64,000 bases of DNA from Prado023 sp963818445 (lineage in GTDB: Bacteria; Actinomycetota; Actinomycetes; S36-B12; CAIYMF01), in assembly GCA_963818445.1 (NCBI GenBank), contig CAWFSG010000012.1, forward strand, positions 163,874-227,873, written 5' to 3'. Positions 1-8,267 of the stretch are shown here, in pieces (the stretch's first letter is position 1; each line of letters begins with the position of its first letter). Position numbers and translations under genes: made by a program. The notes below the pieces were generated by a model. It had not been told where the DNA came from, did no database searches, and was given only the letters and a program-made list of their open reading frames with translations.

Positions 1-407
1 CCGCCGCGATCACCGGACCGTGACCCTGGGTCGGCGCCACCCGGGTATCGGGACGCGGGGGTGCCACCCGCCGCCGCGATGAGGAGTCGTCGAGCGACAG
101 GGAACGGCCGACGGCGGCGGGCGAAGCCGGCCTCAGCGGCCACCGCACGGCGAACGGCCACCCACACCATCCCTCCGGGGTTCTCCGCGGTCCGGGCGCT
201 TGGCCGTCGCAGAGCGTCCCACGCGGCTTCCCAGCCCGAGGCCTCCGCCTGGTCCGCCGCAGGCCCGCGAAGCCCCGACCGGCGCACGACGGGCACCACC
301 ACCGCCCGGCGGATGTGGTCGAGCAACTGCCGGCCGGCAGCGCTGTCCCAGCCGTCGAGATCGACGGCGTGCAGCGCATCACGAACGAACTCGGCACTCA
401 GGTCCAT
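1..407 (-). CDS. Hypothetical protein, 3' end cut by window edge (weakly sigma region 2-like)
   Basis: The open frame starts at ATG 407 with a GAGGAG Shine-Dalgarno about 8 nt upstream and runs leftward off the window, so only about 135 codons are visible. The N-terminal ~90 residues are helical, with a Trp/Ala-rich stretch (WEAAWDALRRPS, then NPGGMVWVAVRRAV). This loosely resembles region 2 of sigma-70-type factors, where acidic and aromatic residues precede a basic helix. After that the protein becomes Arg/Pro-rich. I do not recognise the family, and the sigma resemblance is only an impression. It is divergent from the pair at 831-2554 across a 423 bp intergenic region full of repeated hexamers, so shared regulation is possible. 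Confidence 0.55.
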   Translation of the reverse strand, partial: MDLSAEFVRDALHAVDLDGWDSAAGRQLLDHIRRAVVVPVVRRSGLRGPAADQAEASGWEAAWDALRRPSARTAENPGGMVWVAVRRAVAAEAGFARRRRPFPVARRLLIAAAGGTPASRYPGGADPGSRSGDRG

Positions 408-830
408 GTCGGCATCTCCTCTCGGGGCCCGGCCGGGACGGTCCCGCGGCCAGTGCCCCGAACCATGCCCAAGGCGCGTTGCCGTATCCGTTGCCACGCC
501 ACCGGATCGGGCGTCCTGCGATGGGCTTGCGGCTACGGTGCATGACCGATGAGTACCTCCTGACCTGCGATGACGCCGTACCGGGATACCGGCAACGACT
601 CACGGGACACGAGCGGCATCCGGGCGGCCTCGACCTCCGAACACGGCGCTGACCCCCGGCTCCGCGCCCCGCACCGGCGTCCGGCAACTCGGCTCGGAGA
701 GGCCCCGGTTGCCCGGCAACACCTGGTTGGCCGGGATCACCCGCGGCACTGCCGATGGCCACCCTGCCCGCGCACTGATGCAGATGACGGCCACGCATCG
801 GAGCGGGCCGACCGACCCTGAGGATCCCCT
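408..830. promoter_or_regulatory. Divergent intergenic region with repeated GTTGCC/GGCAAC hexamers
   Basis: No convincing gene lies in this 423 bp gap between the divergent genes starting at 407 and 831. It contains the hexamer GTTGCC at 478-483 and 490-495, its complement GGCAAC at 591-596 and 683-688, and a perfect 13-nt palindrome at 708-720 made of GTTGCC, a central C and GGCAAC. A 36-codon frame at 542-652 exists but lacks a ribosome binding site. The hexamers look like binding sites for a regulator or replication-type protein. No -10/-35 pair was clear. Confidence 0.45.
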
Positions 831-1256
831 ATGTCACCGAGCACCACAGCCCCTGATCAGGGACTCATCGCGACCCTTCCCGCCACCCTTGCCGGTCTCT
901 GGACAGCCATCACGATGACCCACCACGTCGTCGGACAGTTCGCCGATGACTGCGATCCGGGAGCCCCCGGCGGCCTTGACGCGGTCGCGGAGGCCTGCGC
1001 GAAGGCAGCGGAGAGCCTGACCATCTCCCGATCGGAGGCGCTCGTCCCGACCACCGACCTACCAGGGCCGCGAGTCGTCGACCCCGTTGAGGCGTTGCCC
1101 CTCGTCAGCGGACTCACCAGCGGGTGCATCGACCTGGCCATCGACCTGCTGGGCAACGAGGCCGAGCCGCTGACGCCCGTCGAGGTCCTGGCGGTCACCC
1201 GTGCGGTCACCACGCTCTGCGCCGCCCGCAGCCTCGCCCAGGGAGGTGCCGAATGA
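831..1256 (+). CDS. Hypothetical helical protein, first gene of a coupled pair
   Basis: This is a 141-residue soluble protein that I do not recognise. It is rich in Ala, Thr, Asp and Leu, has no signal peptide or membrane segment, and looks all-helical (for example residues ~40-65 and ~95-135). Its TGA overlaps the ATG of the next gene (ATGA at 1253-1256), so the two are translationally coupled and probably act together. Upstream is the region of repeated GTTGCC sites, which may control the pair. High third-position GC across the whole frame supports real coding. Function is unknown. Confidence 0.6.
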   Translation: MSPSTTAPDQGLIATLPATLAGLWTAITMTHHVVGQFADDCDPGAPGGLDAVAEACAKAAESLTISRSEALVPTTDLPGPRVVDPVEALPLVSGLTSGCIDLAIDLLGNEAEPLTPVEVLAVTRAVTTLCAARSLAQGGAE

Positions 1257-2554
1257 GCAGCGCGGTCGCCCTGGCCCCCACCAGGCGCTCCACGACGACC
1301 TACGCCCAGCTGACCGAGCGGGCTGCCCGGTGCATCGCCCAGGCCCAGCTCAGCATCTCGATGGACGCGACCGAGGGGCCTCGACCCCACGAGCGGGACA
1401 CCTCCGCCCACCATGACCTGGCCGCCGCCCTGGTCCACCTCGGCGGGATCCTGACCCGACCGCTGTCGCCTGCGTCGACTCCTGCGGGCCGACGCCGGGG
1501 AGGGCCCGACGCCCGCCTGATTCGCTCATTGGAGGCTGTCGGGCGGGCCCGCGACTGGAGCGAGCCACGTCCCACCGACGGGCCGGCCGCGTCCCTGGCC
1601 GAGGCCGCCCGCCTGATCCGGGCGGCGGCCGACCTGTGGGCCACCCACCACTGCGCCGAGGGTCGCCCACGCAGCCCCGAGGCATCCCGGATGCGCCACC
1701 CCTCGACGCTCGGCGCAGCCTCCCGGGAGTGGCGGACCCTGGTCAGCCTCACCGCGGCGGCCGCAGAGGCGATGGCCGCGCGGGGTTCATCCGCGACGCT
1801 CGCCGAATCCGACGTGGCGGATCTGCGCAGGTTCCCCCGTCCACAGCCCGAGGTCCGCGCAACCGCGTCGACAGGGGGCTTGCTGGACCTCACGGTCGCC
1901 CGCCCCGGTGTCCGGCGCGGACAGCCACCCCTCGAGGAGCTCTCCGACCGCGTCGGCCGACTGCGCAACCTGGCGTGGACTCTGGCGGAGGTCGGCAGCG
2001 CCCCGGCCACAGTGCTCGGGAACCTCGCCGCGATCGGAATCGCCCTGCACGGGGCTGCCGAGAACGCGCACCGCTCGCTGGCCGAACGCGCCACGAGCGA
2101 CGAGACCCGTGGCCGCCACCTCGACGCCGCGACCCGCGCCGCGGAGGCCGGGGCGAGCTGGCGGGAGGTCGCCGCTCGGGTCCGGGCGCTGCGGACTCCC
2201 CATCCCAGGGCCCACCCGATCCAGATCGAGCGACTGGACATCGACCGCCTGCTGAGCCGGGCCGTGCCCAGCGGCGTGCCCCTGTCGCGCCCGGAGGTGG
2301 GCTGGTCCTTGAGCCGGCTCGCGGATGATTTCTCCGAGGTGGCGGCACACAACGCCGCGGCCCTGCGTGCGGCTCAGGACCGCGGCGACCTGCTCCTGGT
2401 CGGTCGCGCGATCCCGACCGAGGCACTGCCCAGACGCCCGGACCTGCTGGCGGCGCGACTCACGGATCAGGTCATCCCGGCGCCGACCGCCGTGATCGGC
2501 CGGCTCGAGGCCTGCTATCGAGCCATCGCCCGGGAGTCGCGCGACCGGCCCTGA
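1253..2554 (+). CDS. Hypothetical helical protein, coupled to preceding gene
   Basis: This is a 433-residue Ala/Arg/Leu-rich protein of unknown function. The start at ATG 1253 is chosen because it overlaps the stop of the previous gene; the open frame extends further upstream but lies inside that gene. The sequence is a series of amphipathic helices, with Arg-rich segments around residues 170-190 and 290-330. There are no membrane helices, signal peptide or nucleotide-binding motif. Proteins of this composition occur in actinobacterial mobile or plasmid-like segments, but no integrase, relaxase or replication gene is visible here, so that link is only a guess. It ends 13 bp before the convergent gene at 2568-3806. 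Confidence 0.6.
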   Translation: MSSAVALAPTRRSTTTYAQLTERAARCIAQAQLSISMDATEGPRPHERDTSAHHDLAAALVHLGGILTRPLSPASTPAGRRRGGPDARLIRSLEAVGRARDWSEPRPTDGPAASLAEAARLIRAAADLWATHHCAEGRPRSPEASRMRHPSTLGAASREWRTLVSLTAAAAEAMAARGSSATLAESDVADLRRFPRPQPEVRATASTGGLLDLTVARPGVRRGQPPLEELSDRVGRLRNLAWTLAEVGSAPATVLGNLAAIGIALHGAAENAHRSLAERATSDETRGRHLDAATRAAEAGASWREVAARVRALRTPHPRAHPIQIERLDIDRLLSRAVPSGVPLSRPEVGWSLSRLADDFSEVAAHNAAALRAAQDRGDLLLVGRAIPTEALPRRPDLLAARLTDQVIPAPTAVIGRLEACYRAIARESRDRP

Positions 2555-2567
2555 GCCTCCCCCGGCG

Positions 2568-3806
2568 TCAGCCGCACGGCTGCCCGCGCAGCGGGACGCC
2601 GCCGCCGGAGTAGGCACGCAGCTGCTCGACGGTCACCGGTGTCCACCCGGTGAAGGTGCCCTGAGCGGGGAGCCATGTCAGGGCAAGGTCGGTCCACCCA
2701 CCGACCTCACCCTGAGCCTCCAGCTGGGCACCGGCGTCCGTGATCCGTCCGCGGACGCTGAACCACTCGCTGTAGAACTCCCCGCCGGTTCCGGCGACGT
2801 CACCGTTGCTCACGTGGAGGACGAGGAAGGACCCCACGGTCGGATCCGTGCCGCTGAGCCGGGACACCAGGTACAGGCAGGTCCCCGGAGTCGCCGCGAG
2901 GCACGCGGGCAGCGAGTCGCGCCGCCCGGTCGGGAACTGCGTCTGTCCGGCCGGGTGGTAGATCTTGATCCAGTCCACGTTCCGCAGGCGCCGCAACGTG
3001 GGCATGATCGAGTCGGCGATGGTGAAGCTGCTGGCCTCACGCGCGCAGCCACCGGTCAGCCGCAGGCGGGCCACACCACCGGAGACCCTCACCGAGGCGA
3101 AGCCCGTGGCCCCCGAGGTGACCAGCCTCAGCCCGGACGCCTGCTCGTCGATCGTGGGACCGGCGAAGATCCGATCCAGCAGGCCCGTGGCGGGGTAGGC
3201 GTCCGGGATCGACCGACGCACCGTGACCCGAGCGGACGTGCCGGCCGGCGCGTCCTTGTCCATGAAGGTGACGCGTCGGGTGGTCCGGGGGAACCCGGTC
3301 GAGACGTCGATCGCGATGCGTCCCGGGTTGGTGAAGCGGTGCACGTGGAAGGGCATCTTCTTGGCCAGCCCGATGCCCATCGTGACGACCGCCTCGAAGT
3401 CACCGGCGCCCCGCAGCGACATCACGTTCGGCAGGGCGAACGCCTGGTCCAGTGCGACCGTCGGCTCGCCGTCCTCGGTGTGCGCCTGGGCGCCCTGGAC
3501 CTGGAGCCGGATCACCGCCCGGCCGGGCACGAGGACCTGCTCGCCCGAGAAGTCGCCGATCAGCTTCGGGATGAGGGCCACCGTGGCCCGAGGCGCGCTT
3601 CGGGTGTCGAACTCGACGACGAACCGGTCGAAGCCGGGGTGGTGTGCGGCCCGGACCGCCACGATCGTCGCAACAGTTGGGGTCGCCGCGGGCGCCCCCA
3701 CGATCGCGACCGCACCGGTCGGCCCACCTGGCACCGCCACCGCCAGGGCAACCGACCCGGCAACCGCCAGGACGCGTCGGACCAAGGATCCACGGGACCA
3801 CATCAC
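2568..3806 (-). CDS. Secreted AMIN-like / GerMN-like domain protein
   Basis: This 412-residue protein has an N-terminal signal peptide (basic MMWSRGSLVRR, then a hydrophobic Ala/Val stretch to about residue 35). Residues ~45-180 fit the AMIN-like fold common in actinobacterial envelope proteins, beginning VRAAHHPGFDRFVVEFD and containing a motif near GRIAIDVSTG. Residues ~235-300 resemble a GerMN domain, where strands are followed by SSFTIADSIMPTLRRLRNV and a KIYHPAGQT segment. The C-terminal ~100 residues contain Cys pairs and a second beta-rich part. Such proteins bind or organise cell-wall polymers outside the membrane. M1 and M2 are both possible starts. It is monocistronic by spacing. 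Confidence 0.75.
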   Translation of the reverse strand: MMWSRGSLVRRVLAVAGSVALAVAVPGGPTGAVAIVGAPAATPTVATIVAVRAAHHPGFDRFVVEFDTRSAPRATVALIPKLIGDFSGEQVLVPGRAVIRLQVQGAQAHTEDGEPTVALDQAFALPNVMSLRGAGDFEAVVTMGIGLAKKMPFHVHRFTNPGRIAIDVSTGFPRTTRRVTFMDKDAPAGTSARVTVRRSIPDAYPATGLLDRIFAGPTIDEQASGLRLVTSGATGFASVRVSGGVARLRLTGGCAREASSFTIADSIMPTLRRLRNVDWIKIYHPAGQTQFPTGRRDSLPACLAATPGTCLYLVSRLSGTDPTVGSFLVLHVSNGDVAGTGGEFYSEWFSVRGRITDAGAQLEAQGEVGGWTDLALTWLPAQGTFTGWTPVTVEQLRAYSGGGVPLRGQPCG

Positions 3807-3928
3807 AGCCCCCTCAACCCGGGCGCCGAGCCCGCCGGCGGGCTCGTTGATGACCCCCGGACTCCTCCATCATCGTCTGCCACGGCGGCTGCGGGAAGCC
3901 CCATAGGTCCCACGAGGGCCGACTCGGG

Positions 3929-5329
3929 CTACGCCCCGCCCGAGGCCCCGCCGGACGCCCCGCCCGACGCCCTGCCCGCGGCCTTGTCGAAGCCCCGCCA
4001 CGCACGGTGGAAGGGGTTGCGGCCCGCCCTCGACGGGCTTGCCGGCCGGACAGTGACCAGCCAGCGACGGTAGGCGTCGGCTGCCTCGGCGAACGCGAGG
4101 CGCGTGCACTCGACGCGATCCTGCACACTGCCCGCCACGGCAGCAGCGGCCCACCCGTCGATGCGCTCCTGGACCTCGCGACGACCCGGTTCGATCAGCC
4201 CACGCAGCCGGGCGTAATCCAACAGGACTGAGCGGTGCAGGTCCTCGTGATCCCACCAGAGCGCGCCTGGCGCATAGGTGCCCCCCGGCGCCGGGCCGCG
4301 GTCCGGCAGCCCGGCCGCGTCGACCGCGTCGAACCAGACCGGCACGCGGAGCGACAGGCAGGGGGCCGCGGTTCCCGTCACCCAGTGAGTTGCCGGGGCG
4401 TCCCCGGCCGGCAGTTCGGAGACCCACGAGCCGGTCGACTGGGACACGCGCACCGGGCCGTAGCCGGCGTGGGCGCAGACCGTCTGTCCCAGCAGGCCGC
4501 CGACGGGGTGGTCCGCGGGACTCCAGCCCGGCCTGCCATCGGATCGCTCCCCGTGGTCGGCCAGCAGCCCCCAGGCGCCAGCAACGTCCATGCGGCCCTG
4601 TGCAGCCGCCAGGGCGTCGCTGGTCCGGCACTGCCGGGCCCGGGCGTCACTGAACCGTGTGTAGATCCAGTCGCTGTAGTCGGCGGCGAAGTCGAAGGAA
4701 TCCGGACCGGAGCACCACTTCGCGGCCACCGCGCGCTCGACGAGGTCCGGCGAGGACCGGTCGAACTGCCCACCGATCGTGATGGCATTCGAGATCGACC
4801 CCGACCCCTCGACGCGACGTGCTGCCCACTCCCGCCCGGCGGTCTCCAGGATCCACGCCTCCGAGGGATCGGCCACCAGGAAGCTGTTGTGGTACCGGAG
4901 GTCGTGGGTGTGCCCGCAGTTGCCGCCCTGACCGTGCTCGACGAGGAGGTCCGTCATGACCGTGACCGCCGCCTCCGCGGAGTCGGCGCGCTCAAGGCCC
5001 AGGCGCAACAGGTCCATGCCGATCAGGCCCGGCTGCTTCTCGTAGGGCAGCTTCGTGAAGACGGCCTCATTGCCGATCACGACCCCGTGCTCGTTGGCGC
5101 CCATCTCCGCGCCCCAGATCCAGTACGGCTTGCCCAGCAGGACCGCGTTCGTGCGCTCGACCTGCGGGATGGTGATGTAGGTGCACCGGACCTGATCCCC
5201 GGGGCCGTGCTCAGCCCCCGGGACGTGCACGACCTCGTGGGCCTCATTGGGCTCCCGGTCGCTGTTCTTGGCCAAGATCACCGACCCATTGGCTGTGACC
5301 TCCGAGAGGGCCACGAACGTGTCGCACAT
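3929..5329 (-). CDS. Peptidase C69 family (secernin-like) dipeptidase
   Basis: This is a 466-residue N-terminal nucleophile hydrolase of the dipeptidase/secernin type. The start at 5329 is chosen because it places the conserved MCDTFVA at the N-terminus, where Cys2 becomes the catalytic nucleophile after Met removal. ILAKNSDREPNE (~residues 18-29) is the family's substrate-pocket signature, and GMDLLRLGLERA and the HDLRYHNSF region also fit. Family members cleave dipeptides or act on amide bonds; there is no signal peptide, so it should be cytoplasmic. The extreme C-terminus is a short ASGG-type repeat (three GGAS-like units), unusual for the family and perhaps dispensable. The reading frame is open 84 codons further upstream, into the leader of the next gene, but that part is not coding. 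Confidence 0.85.
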   Translation of the reverse strand: MCDTFVALSEVTANGSVILAKNSDREPNEAHEVVHVPGAEHGPGDQVRCTYITIPQVERTNAVLLGKPYWIWGAEMGANEHGVVIGNEAVFTKLPYEKQPGLIGMDLLRLGLERADSAEAAVTVMTDLLVEHGQGGNCGHTHDLRYHNSFLVADPSEAWILETAGREWAARRVEGSGSISNAITIGGQFDRSSPDLVERAVAAKWCSGPDSFDFAADYSDWIYTRFSDARARQCRTSDALAAAQGRMDVAGAWGLLADHGERSDGRPGWSPADHPVGGLLGQTVCAHAGYGPVRVSQSTGSWVSELPAGDAPATHWVTGTAAPCLSLRVPVWFDAVDAAGLPDRGPAPGGTYAPGALWWDHEDLHRSVLLDYARLRGLIEPGRREVQERIDGWAAAAVAGSVQDRVECTRLAFAEAADAYRRWLVTVRPASPSRAGRNPFHRAWRGFDKAAGRASGGASGGASGGA

Positions 5330-5418
5330 GACCCCATGATGCGCGCGTGGACCGGTCCGAGTCCCGCGGGTGGCCGCGGGACCAAAGCCTCTACCCGTGA
5401 GCCGGAGAGCCTCGGAAG

Positions 5419-5634
5419 GCTGGTTCCGGGACGAGAGTCCTGCACGTGGAGATGGGGATGATCCGCCGTGCACGGGATGCGTGACCCTGACGTCGAGGGA
5501 GCAGATCTGCTCCCCCGTCCAGACCCGGTCGATCCGGGTTCGCGCGCCTCCGCCCGCACCTCTACCGGCCCATCGCCCCACCGGGCGGACACAGACAGTG
5601 TCGCGCCCGTCTCTGCCCTGACGAGAGGTGCACC
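5419..5634 (+). promoter_or_regulatory. Structured 5' leader, copy A (duplicated at 6853-7068)
   Basis: This ~216 nt leader sits directly before the ATG at 5635. It aligns with 6853-7068 at a constant offset of 1434 with no net length change. It contains an inner stem TGCACG (5441-5446) with CGTGCA (5467-5472), and a perfect palindrome at 5497-5514 whose arms are GGGAGCA and TGCTCCC. Copy B keeps both arms but changes the four loop bases, which is what a conserved RNA hairpin would show. The sequence ends in the ribosome binding site GAGAGGTGCACC. I cannot assign it to a known riboswitch class. The promoter is presumably upstream of 5419. Confidence 0.55.
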
Positions 5635-6683
5635 ATGAAACGACTCATCGCCCTGGTGACCGGGGCACTCGTGGCAGCGGGATTGACTGTTGCGCCGGCG
5701 CAACCCGCGCCAAGCGGATTCCACGACCGTGAAAGGCCTTCCCTACGGGACGGAGATCACGCTGAACTTCCCCAACCTCCAGTGGACGGACCCCGTTCGT
5801 TGCATCAAGGGCACAGTGACTGGGACCGTGAACGGGCTTGTGACTGACGAGTGGGGCTTCTCTGCGGACATCCAACTGAAGGACGATTCCCGTTACACCA
5901 GCTACGCATGGTACTCGGACACGCATACGGGAGCCTTTGTCGCTGATGCAGCATTCGAGTTGTGCCCCAAGGACCACCCGAACGGGATCTATGTGGTCAC
6001 GGGGTACGCGTGGATGACGGTCGCCATCTCTGACACCTGGGCCTGGGCGGAGTCCCCATTCCCGAACGTGATGGAGTTCACGGTCTCCCCGATGACCACG
6101 GTTACGACTCTGGCCCCGCTCCCGACTGTTGTCGGCACCCTGTCCACCTTCTCGGGCAAGGTGAGCGTCACGTCCCCCACCACAGCAGGTGTTGTTCCTG
6201 ATCCTGCAGGTCGGGTGGCGATCGAAACTGGTTCCGGAGACACGTGGACGCCGATCGGATTCGGCAACCCTGACGCCACCGGGGCCTTCGCCATCCCCGT
6301 CGGCACCGTGCTGCCCCCGGGCAGCCAGTACCGGGCCTCCTACGAGGGGACGAAGGTCTCGCAGTCCTTCGAGAAGCAGTACCCAGAGCATCCCCACTCC
6401 GCCGGTGGTCCAACCGTCACCAACCGTCAAGGTCAAGGCGGTCAGCGGTCGGTCGAAGCTGAAGGTCGACGTGAACCCGAACAAGGGCCGGAAGTACTGG
6501 ACGTTCCAGGTCCAGCGGAAGAAGGCTGACGGGAAGACGTGGAAGCCGCTGAAGACGTACAAGACGTACGGAAGCGCAGAGAAGCGCACGATCAACCTGC
6601 CCAAGGGCACCTACAGGGTGTTCGTCAACCCCAAGTTCGGATACCAGGGTGCGACGTCCGCAGAGATCGTGCTGAAGAGGTAG
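5635..6683 (+). pseudogene. Secreted repeat-family protein, copy A, two frameshifts
   Basis: The start is ATG 5635 after GAGAGGTGCACC. Residues 1-~27 are a signal peptide (MKRLIALVTGALVAAG...). One extra base near 5710 moves the mature protein into another frame (ADSTTVKGLPYG onward), and a second near 6384 moves the C-terminal domain again (SPTVKVKAVSGR onward). Removing both bases gives one 348-residue secreted protein. The C-terminal ~80 residues (KLKVDVNPN, KYWTFQVQ, LPKGTYRVFVNPK) are shared with copy B at 7069-8144, whereas the middle ~230 residues are not obviously similar. The function of the shared beta-rich domain is unknown to me. The single-base nature of both lesions makes sequencing error as plausible as real decay. 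Confidence 0.65.
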
Positions 6684-6852
6684 TTGTCCGGCAGAGGTCG
6701 TTGTCTGGCGGGGTGACTGGCGCACAAGCATGACGAGGAGGTCCTCCGGTCGGGAGTCCGATCGGAGGGCCTCCCCTCTCGCGCACATCGTCTGTCTCGC
6801 CCTGACAGAGCCGGGACCAACGGCCCTAGCGCAGCGCGGACGCCGTGGGGAC

Positions 6853-7068
6853 GCTGGTTCCGGGACGAGAGTCCTGCACGTGGAGATGGGGATGATCCGC
6901 CGTGCACGGGATGCGTGACCGTGACGCCGAGGGAGCACCAGTGCTCCCGTGTCCGAACCCGGCTGCCCCGGGTCCTCGCGCTTGCGCCCGCAGGTACACC
7001 GGCCCATCTCCCCACCGGGCGGGCACAGATGGTGCCCCACCCGTTCCCGTTGGGAGAAGAGGTGCACC
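6853..7068 (+). promoter_or_regulatory. Structured 5' leader, copy B
   Basis: This is the second copy of the leader at 5419-5634 and ends at the ATG 7069. The inner stem (6875-6880 with 6901-6906) is intact. The hairpin GGGAGCA/TGCTCCC at 6931-6948 is kept, with loop CCAG instead of copy A's. The bases just before the start, GAGGTGCACC, are also shared. It lies in a 385 bp gap (6684-7068) in which I see no gene. Confidence 0.55.
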
Positions 7069-8144
7069 ATGAAACGAGCCATCACCGCGCTGTTCGCCGG
7101 AGCAGCACTCGTCGCCACAGGCGTGGGAGCACCGTCACCGACGGCGCACGCAGACGTGGTCGCGGACTGGAGCATGCAGCTCGTCGTCAACACATCGTCG
7201 TGGGGTGAACTCATCACGACCAACTTCCTCGGCTGTGCCGATCTTCCGATCCAGCTCGCGGTCAACGTGGCTCCAGGTGTCGGATGGAGTGCCACTGGTC
7301 AGATCACGGGTGCGGGCTCAACGACTGTTCTGGAGACCTTCACGGCCACTGGTTCGGGTCCAGCCGGCACTCCATATCTGTCGATCCGTGGGGTTGCGAT
7401 GTGCGAGCACTTCAACGGACCCGTTGCGCCCCCAGATCAGGGCTACGTGGCCACGGCGACCGTCAGCGTCCCGACGAACCCAGTGCCGGAGCAGTCCGCC
7501 ACGACTCCATTCACCATCAGACGCCTTGACAGCTTCGTAGTGGTGGGCGCGTACCCCCATGAGTTGCGGGGTGGCGTCAGCGCCCTGCTAGGCCGCGTCC
7601 AGGTGCAGACGCGCGACGGATTCATCAGGCCGGCCCCCGTGGCCCTGGTGACCGCGGAACGGCTGGATGGAGCCACGTGGGTCACGGTGGGACAGGCCAC
7701 ATCGGCGGACGACGGCAATGTTGTCGTCACAGCGGACAGGCTCTTGGCGGCCGGGACCTATGTGCGATTCCTCTACCCCGGCGACCAGTGGGTGGCCCCC
7801 TACGTGGGGTTCCCGTGGCCCCTGCGGGACGCGTGGAGTCCCCCCACCGCCCCACCCCAGCCGGTCTTCACCCAGCCCACCGCACGGGTGAAGGTCAAGG
7901 CAGTCAGCGGACGGTCGAAGCTGAAGGTCGACGTCAACCCGAACATGGGGGGCAAGTACTGGACATTCCAGGTCCAGAAGCGGATGGGCTGACGGCAGTT
8001 GGAAGGCGCTGAAGACCTACAAGACCTTCGGCACCACCGAGAAGCGAACAGTCAACCTGCCAAAGGGCACGTACCAGGTCTGGGTCAACCCCAAGTTCAG
8101 ACCACCAGGGAGTGATGTCCACGCCCATCACGCTCAAGCGTTGA
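7069..8144 (+). pseudogene. Secreted repeat-family protein, copy B, two late frameshifts
   Basis: It begins MKRAITALFAGAALVATGVG, a signal peptide ending near ADA (~residue 30). The frame is open to a stop at 7990-7992, just inside the conserved C-terminal domain. An extra G in the GGG at 7986-7988 and an extra C near 8100-8103 displace the rest. With both removed, the protein is 357 residues and ends TPITLKR, matching copy A's EIVLKR. The shared tail contains VKVKAVSGRSKLKVDVNPN and NLPKGTYQVWVNPK. The central ~230 residues differ from copy A. As read, the protein lacks its last ~50 residues. It is the second of two tandem paralogues with identical leader architecture. Confidence 0.65.
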
Positions 8145-8267
8145 GCACCGCAGCGGCGATACGCAGACCGGCGCAGATGCACGTGACGAGCTGCGACCGC
8201 GGCCATGACGACGCACGCGCAGCCCCACCGCATCTCATCGGCGCCGGAGCGGGTCGATACTGCCCCT

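Noticed and set aside
542..652. 36-codon frame in the first intergenic region
   Set aside because: No ribosome binding site, no homology clue, and it overlaps the hexamer cluster; it is too short to support.
1..2554. Integrated plasmid or conjugative element
   Set aside because: The three unknown genes look accessory, but there is no integrase, relaxase, replication gene or att repeat in view.
5419..5634. Assignment of the duplicated leader to the ydaO/c-di-AMP class
   Set aside because: A GGGGATGATCC stretch resembles one conserved segment, but the other hallmark segments could not be found by eye, so it is left unassigned.
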